Source: Paenibacillus sp. PastM-3
GTDB lineage: Bacteria; Bacillota; Bacilli; Paenibacillales; Paenibacillaceae
Length of the DNA: 55,851 nt
Reading direction: 5' to 3'
Assembly (NCBI RefSeq): GCF_029893965.1
Contig: NZ_JARXXP010000030.1
Coordinates: 1 to 55,851, forward strand
Under the pieces are notes generated by a model. It was not told where the DNA came from, made no database searches, and saw only the letters and a program-made list of their open reading frames with translations. The translations under genes were made by a program, and so were the position numbers. The first letter of the stretch is position 1; each line of letters starts with the position of its first letter. Shown one piece after another: positions 50,386 through 55,851 of this stretch.

Positions 50386-51621
50386 CTAACCTGCTTTGTT
50401 AAGCTTTTTGGCAGAAGCACCGGACTCCCGGAGCCATACCCACGACAATACCGCAGCCAGCGCAGCAGCAATGCCGCCCAGCCAAAAGCCGCCTCTCAGC
50501 CCGTAAGCAGCACTCATCCAGCCCGCTACAAACGGGCCGCCCGACATCCCTACCGCATAGACAGCCTGATAAAAGCCCATTGCAGTCGCCCGTTTAAACG
50601 GCGCCACATCCGAGACGGATTTACCCAGCAGCAGCGGAAAAATCAGCCCTTGCATAAACCCGTTCCCCACCTGGGTCGCACAGAGCGCGGCCAGCGTCGG
50701 CATGGACGGAATCATTAACGTGAAAACAGCGCTTCCCGCAAAACCCAGCATCAACGTCCCCCTGTCACCCAGCAGCCTGCCGAACAGCCGTGATCCGTAT
50801 AGCGTAGCTGCAGCATGCGGCACCATAAAGGCCAGTGTCAGCCAGCCCAGGCTCTCCTTGCTTGCCCCGATGTCCAGCGCCTGATTCGGCGTATAGCCGA
50901 ACATCGTAATAAACAGTACACAATGCGCCAGCACTGATAATAGAGAGACTTTGACCAGCAGCGGCTCCTTCATTACGCCTGCAAGATCCTTCAGCCGGAT
51001 TCCGCCTTCGCGTTTCTCCTGCCGCTGCTCCGGCAAGCGCAGGACGAGCAGCATAGCGAGCACCGCTACAATGCTGCCGATGATGAAGGGCATATTCCAG
51101 CCCCAATGCTCCACCATATAACCGCTGATCATCATGCTCGACAGCTGGGCAATGACCGTAGTGAACTGCAGCATGCCCATCGCTTTTCCGGCTTCCTCTT
51201 TAGGAAAATATCCTGCGAACATCACCGAGTATACGACCCATGCGGATGCCGCAATCCCCGAAACCGCGCGTGCCACCAAAGCCCATACCGGATCTGCACC
51301 GGCCATAAAAATCAGGCAGCTTGCTCCGCTCGCGATCAGCCCCAGATAAATGAACGGCCGCCGCCGGTTCAGATAGTCCGACCCGATGCCGATCGGCAGC
51401 CGGAACAGAATCTGCATCAGCCCGTATACGCCAAGCACTGCACCGACCATAACATAGGATGCCCCCAGGTGCTCCACATACGGTGAGAGTACAGGCACAT
51501 AAATATAAGAGGAAAACCAGAACATGAAGACGATTACCAAAAAGAAAATCCGGCTGCTTCCCCTCCCGCCCGGAGATTGTGCCACTTGTACCTGCTTCTG
51601 TTGCCCTTCCACCAGTGCCAT
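50386..51621 (-). CDS. Major facilitator superfamily transporter
   Basis: 411 residues from the ATG encoding MALVEG, with about 12 membrane helices. The loop GSDYLNRRRPFIYLG after helix 2 is the MFS motif A. The pattern is that of drug/metabolite exporters such as YfkF/YttB types. The substrate is unknown. It is not linked to a regulator gene. Confidence 0.85.
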   Translation of the reverse strand: MALVEGQQKQVQVAQSPGGRGSSRIFFLVIVFMFWFSSYIYVPVLSPYVEHLGASYVMVGAVLGVYGLMQILFRLPIGIGSDYLNRRRPFIYLGLIASGASCLIFMAGADPVWALVARAVSGIAASAWVVYSVMFAGYFPKEEAGKAMGMLQFTTVIAQLSSMMISGYMVEHWGWNMPFIIGSIVAVLAMLLVLRLPEQRQEKREGGIRLKDLAGVMKEPLLVKVSLLSVLAHCVLFITMFGYTPNQALDIGASKESLGWLTLAFMVPHAAATLYGSRLFGRLLGDRGTLMLGFAGSAVFTLMIPSMPTLAALCATQVGNGFMQGLIFPLLLGKSVSDVAPFKRATAMGFYQAVYAVGMSGGPFVAGWMSAAYGLRGGFWLGGIAAALAAVLSWVWLRESGASAKKLNKAG

Positions 51622-51941
51622 TTCTGTTATCCGCTCCATTCCTGTGCAGGAAGCCTGCTTTAGCCTTCTCTCCCGCTACCAGTCTTATAAGTTAATCTCC
51701 GTTCTTACAGTACAACATATTTCTACATAGATGTAACATTAACATTATGCAAACTTTTCTGCTATCACGTAAGTAAAAATAACAGGATCATCCCGCAGCT
51801 ATGGCCGGTATGATCCTCCGAATCAAAACAAGACTGCGGAGAGGCTCCGCAGTCTTGCTCCATTCCGAGCAGCGATACCTGCCAGACTTACATAGTCTTC
51901 CGCAGATTACTTCTCCTAACAGAGATCATTAACACATTATG
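51622..51941. other. Intergenic region between topB and the MFS gene
   Basis: Apart from the topB terminator at 51830-51856 this 320-base stretch shows only A/T-rich sequence upstream of the MFS start. No RNA element was recognised. Confidence 0.5.
51830..51856 (-). terminator. Intrinsic terminator after topB
   Basis: A perfect 12-pair stem (AAGACTGCGGAG / CTCCGCAGTCTT) with a three-base loop, followed by GTTTTG on the minus strand. Confidence 0.85.
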
Positions 51942-54080
51942 TTACTTACCCTTCGCCTTGGCCTCCATGGCCGCTTTCAGCAGATCGCCAAGATTCGAGC
52001 CGGCACTTTCCTGCTTGCTGTATTGCTGTACAAGCTTCTGCTGCTCACGTTTGTTGATATGCTTGTGGTCTTTATCCATCGTCTCCGTTATCCCGCAGCC
52101 GAGACACTGCACATACAGGCCGGCTTTGCCCTCTTTAAGCTCCATTTTCTTGTGGCATTGCGGGCAGCGGCGGTTCGACAGCCGCTTCTCGCCTGCCCGG
52201 GTATAACCGCAATCGTCAGCCGGACAGACCAGCAACTTGCCGCGCTTCGTCTTCTTCTCCAGCATTCTCGTCCCGCATTCCGGACAATGGCTGGCCGAGA
52301 CATTATGCGGCTTGTATTCCGCTCCGCTGCTCTTGACGCCGGAGACCAGCTCCTGAGCCATGCTGCGGATGCCCTGCAGGAACGGCTCGGGCTTGCCCTG
52401 GCCGCGGGCAATCCGCTCCAGCTCCCCTTCCCAGCGTGCTGTCAGCTCAGGCGTGCGCAGCTCCGCTGACACCAGCCCGATCAGCTGCTTGCCTTTGCCT
52501 GTCGGATGCAGCAGATTGCCTTGGCGTTCGATCGTATCGGAGCTGACCAGCTTCTCGATAATGTCGGCGCGGGTCGCCGGCGTACCAAGCCCGTGCTTCT
52601 CCATCTGGGTCAGCAGCGATGCTTCATTATAACGCTTGGGCGGCTGTGTCCGGCCCGGTCGCACAATACAGCGCTGGACCTTAACGGTTTCCCCCTCGCG
52701 CAGCTCCGGCAGCTTCACACTGCCGGCCGCTGGTTCATCCGTCGCGTTCTCTTCTTCGTCATCACTACTCATATCTCCGCCATAAACCTCGCGCCATCCG
52801 GCATCCTTTACTGTCGTGCCTTTGACATGGAAGCTCTCGCATTCAACACTAACCGTCACCGCTACAGCATCATAACGCGCCGGAGGATAGAAAAGACTGA
52901 TAAACCGGCGCACAATCAGATCATAGAGCTTCCGCTCCTCCGCACTAAGCTGGTTCAGCAGCACCGTCTGCTCCGTTGGAATAATGGCATGGTGATCGCT
53001 CACCTTGCTGTCATCCACAATCCGTTTGGTGATCGGCAGCGGCTTGCGCAGCAAAGGACGAGCCAGAGCAGTATATGGCCCTACAGCAACACTATCCAGA
53101 CGTTCCTTTAAAGTGCCCGTCATATCAGAAGTCAAATAACGGCTGTCTGTACGAGGATAAGTGACCAGCTTATGCTGCTCGTATAGCTTTTGAAGCACAC
53201 TTGAGGTCTGCTTGGCTGAGAATCCAAACTTGCGGTTGGCATCCCGCTGCAGCTCTGTAAGATCATAGGCCAGCGGATGCGGCTCGCTTTTTTCACTTTT
53301 CTGAACCTTGGATATCCGGCCCGATCGTCCGGTCAGCTTATCTTTAAGTGCAGCCGTCTTCTCCTTATCAAAAATCCGCCCGTCTCCGCCCTGGGCACGC
53401 CACCCCGCCTGAAAGCTTCCAAAATCAGCGGTAAGCAGCTCATACTCCTGGGAACGGAAGCTTGTAATCTCATTTTCCCGGTCCATGATCATACCGAGCG
53501 AAGGCGTCTGTACACGGCCTGCCGACAGCGGCGCACCGAACTTGCAGGTCAGCGCCCGGGTCACATTCAGCCCGATCATCCAGTCTGCCTCGGCACGGCA
53601 GCGCGCCGACTCATAGAGCCGGTCGAAATCCCGCCCGGGACGCAGGGAGGCGAAGCCTTCCTTGATCGCTTTATCCGTCTGCGAGGAGATCCAGAGCCGC
53701 TTAAACGGCTTTTTCCAGCCGGCCATATTCATAATCCACCGCGCCAAAAGCTCCCCCTCACGCGCAGCATCGGTAGCCACGATCAGCTCCTCAATATCCT
53801 GCCGCTTCATCAGCTGCTGTACCGCCTTATACTGCTGGCTGGTCTCACGCAGCACCTTCAGCTTCGCCTTCTCGGGCAGGATGGGCAGATCCTCCAAGGC
53901 CCAATTTGCAAACTTACTATTATAATCCTCCGGCTCCGCCAGGCCGACTAAATGCCCGAGCGCCCAGGTCACGACATATTTAGGACCTTCAATATAGCTT
54001 TTTTGTTTATTTCCGCAGCCCATTACGCGTGCAATCTCACGCGCTACGGAGGGCTTTTCTGCAAGCACCAGTGTCTTCAT
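51942..54080 (-). CDS. topB: DNA topoisomerase III
   Basis: 712-residue type IA topoisomerase that relaxes and decatenates DNA. An N-terminal Toprim domain (LVLAEKPSVAREIARVMG, ATDAAREGELLARWIM) is followed by the catalytic Tyr in LVTYPRTDSRYL and a C-terminal segment with two zinc-ribbon Cys clusters (CPECGTRM...CPADDCGY, CPQCHKKM...CLGCG). Slightly long in the C-terminus, as in Bacillus TopB. ATG behind AAAGGAGAG. Confidence 0.95.
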   Translation of the reverse strand: MKTLVLAEKPSVAREIARVMGCGNKQKSYIEGPKYVVTWALGHLVGLAEPEDYNSKFANWALEDLPILPEKAKLKVLRETSQQYKAVQQLMKRQDIEELIVATDAAREGELLARWIMNMAGWKKPFKRLWISSQTDKAIKEGFASLRPGRDFDRLYESARCRAEADWMIGLNVTRALTCKFGAPLSAGRVQTPSLGMIMDRENEITSFRSQEYELLTADFGSFQAGWRAQGGDGRIFDKEKTAALKDKLTGRSGRISKVQKSEKSEPHPLAYDLTELQRDANRKFGFSAKQTSSVLQKLYEQHKLVTYPRTDSRYLTSDMTGTLKERLDSVAVGPYTALARPLLRKPLPITKRIVDDSKVSDHHAIIPTEQTVLLNQLSAEERKLYDLIVRRFISLFYPPARYDAVAVTVSVECESFHVKGTTVKDAGWREVYGGDMSSDDEEENATDEPAAGSVKLPELREGETVKVQRCIVRPGRTQPPKRYNEASLLTQMEKHGLGTPATRADIIEKLVSSDTIERQGNLLHPTGKGKQLIGLVSAELRTPELTARWEGELERIARGQGKPEPFLQGIRSMAQELVSGVKSSGAEYKPHNVSASHCPECGTRMLEKKTKRGKLLVCPADDCGYTRAGEKRLSNRRCPQCHKKMELKEGKAGLYVQCLGCGITETMDKDHKHINKREQQKLVQQYSKQESAGSNLGDLLKAAMEAKAKGK

Positions 54081-54242
54081 ATTTCTCTCCTTTCCCTTTC
54101 AACAACTCATTATACCATTATTCAAAAGACCGCAATAATCGTCAGGAAATTCATGAACGGAATAATCTATAAATACAAACAAGCCCGCGTCTGCCCAGCA
54201 GACACGGACCTGGATTTATTCATTCCAAAGTATGATCATCCT

Positions 54243-54571
54243 TCACGGAATCACAATTGTAGTCTCAAGCTCTTTGTAATAGGTTTTTACACGCTCCCCG
54301 TTAACATCCTTCAACAGATTCAGCTCATTATCTAAAGTACACGTATAGGGTCTGACCGTAATCATCTTGGGCACCTCAGGGAAAGCATTGTAGGAGATGT
54401 CCAGAATCGGATGCTGAGCCGCCTTGACACTTGATAACAATATCTGTAAATTTGCCGTTCATACGCTGTTATCAGCGTTGCAAAAAACTGCCGTTCACCC
54501 GCAAGTACTTTACTAATCGCTTCTTCAATCATATTTGGATCTAATTGACACCCGGGATTGCCATGTTCCAA
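54243..54571 (-). pseudogene. Fused remnant of ECF sigma and anti-sigma-like genes
   Basis: A TTG start behind GGAGG opens about 40 residues typical of an ECF sigma N-terminus (LAGERQFFATLITAYERQIYRYCYQ). Then the sequence stops resembling sigma factors and the frame is lost. From about 54440 to 54243 another frame reads HPILDISYNAFPEVPKMITV to a stop, which looks like the C-terminal end of a larger exported domain (DUF4179-like in style). The best explanation is a deletion that joined the start of one gene and the end of the next. Confidence 0.6.
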
Positions 54572-54658
54572 AAAATTCACCTCCGTTTTCCTTTTACAGC
54601 TATATAACGAACGCCGGTTGGGGATTTGTGACATATCAAGAATAATCAAGATATAAAA

Positions 54659-54691
54659 AAGGCACCTCTCTGGATAACCGAGAATTGCCTT
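54659..54691 (-). terminator. Intrinsic terminator after the thioesterase gene
   Basis: AAGGCA and TGCCTT arms with an inner CTC/GAG stem, followed by a T tract on the minus strand. Confidence 0.7.
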
Positions 54692-54720
54692 GATAGAACA
54701 CTGTAATTAAATTGTAGTTG

Positions 54721-55476
54721 TTATAAAGCTGACTTCTCAAGCTTTAAATGAGCTTCAAAAAGTACCCGATCTGCATCCTGGCCGCGTATGTAAATTCCGT
54801 CTTCTATCCATTCTGAACGTAAAATGCTTATATCTGTACCATACTTGGCTTCCTGTGCATAAGTGATCTGCAGGCCGGTAAGCTTCAGTTCGTTCCACTC
54901 CTCAAGTGTCAGGGCATCACAGCAGATATCCACATACCGTGCGTTATTCAGATGCCCATTGTTATCCAGACCGCTGTATCTGACCTGATACCGGTAAGCT
55001 TCCTGCAAAATAACATCTGCCGGTATAGCTACCTTTTGCGGTATAGGCCCTACTGAATCCTCAAGATAAGGCTCTACAGCGACCGGCAACGCCGACGGAC
55101 GGAGGATTTTTCTTTTATCAATATCCACTAGAGCCCACATCGAGCGTGCTGATGCGATCTCCAGCTTGTTCTGGTCAAAAATTCTATAGTCCCGCTGCCA
55201 AAGCGCCCCTTTATTCCCTTTACTCCAGGTATGTACAGTAAGCACCTCATTCGGCAAAGGCAAACGATTGATGTCCAGATCCATCGTAATGACCATCCAG
55301 CCCATTCCCGCTTCCAGCATTTTATCCATACTTAACCCCAAATTATGCACAGCCGAGTCAGCAGCCCGCTGCATGACATCAAGTATAAAGGACAATTTAG
55401 CTTTTAAACGGAAATCCGTATCACTTGCCTGTACTAAAAAATCCTCTATCCACAATAACTTGTCTATCTGGTTCAT
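54721..55476 (-). CDS. Acyl-ACP thioesterase
   Basis: 251 residues in two hotdog halves. The ATG encoding MNQIDKLLWIEDF lies behind AAAGGAG; a longer start at 55548 is unlikely. Catalytic-type residues are in the second half: SGLDNNGHLNNARYVD, the plant/bacterial FatA-like pattern with Asp-Asn-His. It would release fatty acids from acyl carrier protein. Usual length for bacterial members. Confidence 0.88.
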   Translation of the reverse strand: MNQIDKLLWIEDFLVQASDTDFRLKAKLSFILDVMQRAADSAVHNLGLSMDKMLEAGMGWMVITMDLDINRLPLPNEVLTVHTWSKGNKGALWQRDYRIFDQNKLEIASARSMWALVDIDKRKILRPSALPVAVEPYLEDSVGPIPQKVAIPADVILQEAYRYQVRYSGLDNNGHLNNARYVDICCDALTLEEWNELKLTGLQITYAQEAKYGTDISILRSEWIEDGIYIRGQDADRVLFEAHLKLEKSAL

Positions 55477-55520
55477 GTTTTTGCGCTCCTTTGTAATTTC
55501 ATGCACATTATATACTTCCG

Positions 55521-55649
55521 TATCCACAAAAGTTAACACTATATCCACATAAACTGGGGAGAATTCTTAAACATTGCCCATCTCAAAATCAGCTATCCAC
55601 ATGTGTATAAGTTTTCTTTTTCCGCAGGGTTCTCCACTGGCTATCCACA
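55521..55649. promoter_or_regulatory. Cluster of DnaA-box-like 9-mers
   Basis: TATCCACA occurs at 55521-55528, 55542-55549, 55594-55601 and 55642-55649. TGTGTATAA at 55602-55610 is an exact DnaA box (TTATACACA) on the other strand, adjacent to the third copy. The rest of the 280-base gap upstream of the thioesterase holds only the rRNA terminator. Confidence 0.5.
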
Positions 55650-55717
55650 TAATTTAGAATAACAGTCCATTCCCCGCTGCTTTAAACTCTTTTATCCCCG
55701 TAATACCATCAGGCAAC

Positions 55718-55752
55718 AAAAAAGCCATTGTCGATTGCTCAACAATGGCTTT
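55718..55752 (-). terminator. Terminator of the rRNA operon
   Basis: AAAGCCATTGT and ACAATGGCTTT arms with a ten-base loop, followed by six Ts on the minus strand. It lies directly after the 5S 3' end. Confidence 0.92.
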
Positions 55753-55756
55753 GTGT

Positions 55757-55851
55757 GCTTGGCGGCGTCCTACTCTCCCAGGACCCTTCGGTCCAAGTAC
55801 CATCGGCGCTGGAAGGCTTAACGGTCGTGTTCGGGATGGGTACGCGTGGAA
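55757..55851 (-). rRNA. rrf: 5S rRNA, 3' part
   Basis: On the minus strand the sequence matches the Firmicute 5S pattern CCCATCCCGAACACG, CCAGCGCCGATGGTA and GAGAGTAGGACGCCGCCAAGC (first 20 bases). The 5' part is beyond the right edge. It is the end of an rRNA operon transcribed leftwards. Confidence 0.95.

Overview
The window looks like the chromosome of a low-to-medium GC, spore-forming Firmicute, most likely Paenibacillus. The basis is the gene content (glnQHMP with glnKL, yerB, yerC and dgkB next to rlmCD homologues, a Spo0E-family protein, a contiguous 12-gene pur cluster), strong GGAGG ribosome binding sites with frequent GTG/TTG starts, and intergenic inverted-repeat families. No species can be named from sequence alone.

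Layout. 1-5816 is the end of a prophage or related integrative element. The lysogeny module (XRE repressor, ImmA-like protease, tyrosine integrase) reads rightwards. A leftward early operon begins with a Cro-like gene, an excisionase-like HTH and a BRO antirepressor, continues through small proteins and an AbrB-like regulator, and ends in a pentapeptide-repeat-tailed protein cut by the left edge. An array of four related 18-bp operator-like sites separates the two transcripts. The integrase stop lies inside the 3' end of the methyltransferase gene rlmCD, which marks the likely attachment site.

5801-34043 is mainly backbone: rlmCD (with an unusual Ala/Ser/Gly insertion), dgkB, a CbiX-like chelatase, yerC, corA, a glutamine-type ABC transporter (glnQ-H-M-P) followed by its GlnK/GlnL-type two-component system, a Pit phosphate transporter with its DUF47 partner, yerB, a DODA-type dioxygenase, a hydrolase, ilvA, a chemotaxis receptor, a Spo0E-like protein and a broken polysaccharide deacetylase. 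At 30967-32455 lies the most interesting item: an HTH-TPR regulator of RRNPP type, whose 3' end overlaps an unlisted 39-codon gene for a secreted pro-peptide. The pair has its own sigma-A-type promoter and terminator, so it reads as a self-contained peptide quorum-sensing system.

34234-49490 is the complete de novo purine operon on the minus strand, in the order purE-K-B-C-S-Q-L-F-M-N-H-D. It is preceded by a PurBox pair, a promoter and a guanine-type riboswitch. Three long gaps in the cluster hold unusual inverted or palindromic repeats. 49543-54080 holds a universal stress protein, a DUF1294 protein, an MFS exporter and topoisomerase III. The right end has the remnant of a deleted sigma/anti-sigma locus, an acyl-ACP thioesterase, a cluster of DnaA-box-like 9-mers and the 3' part of a 5S rRNA gene.
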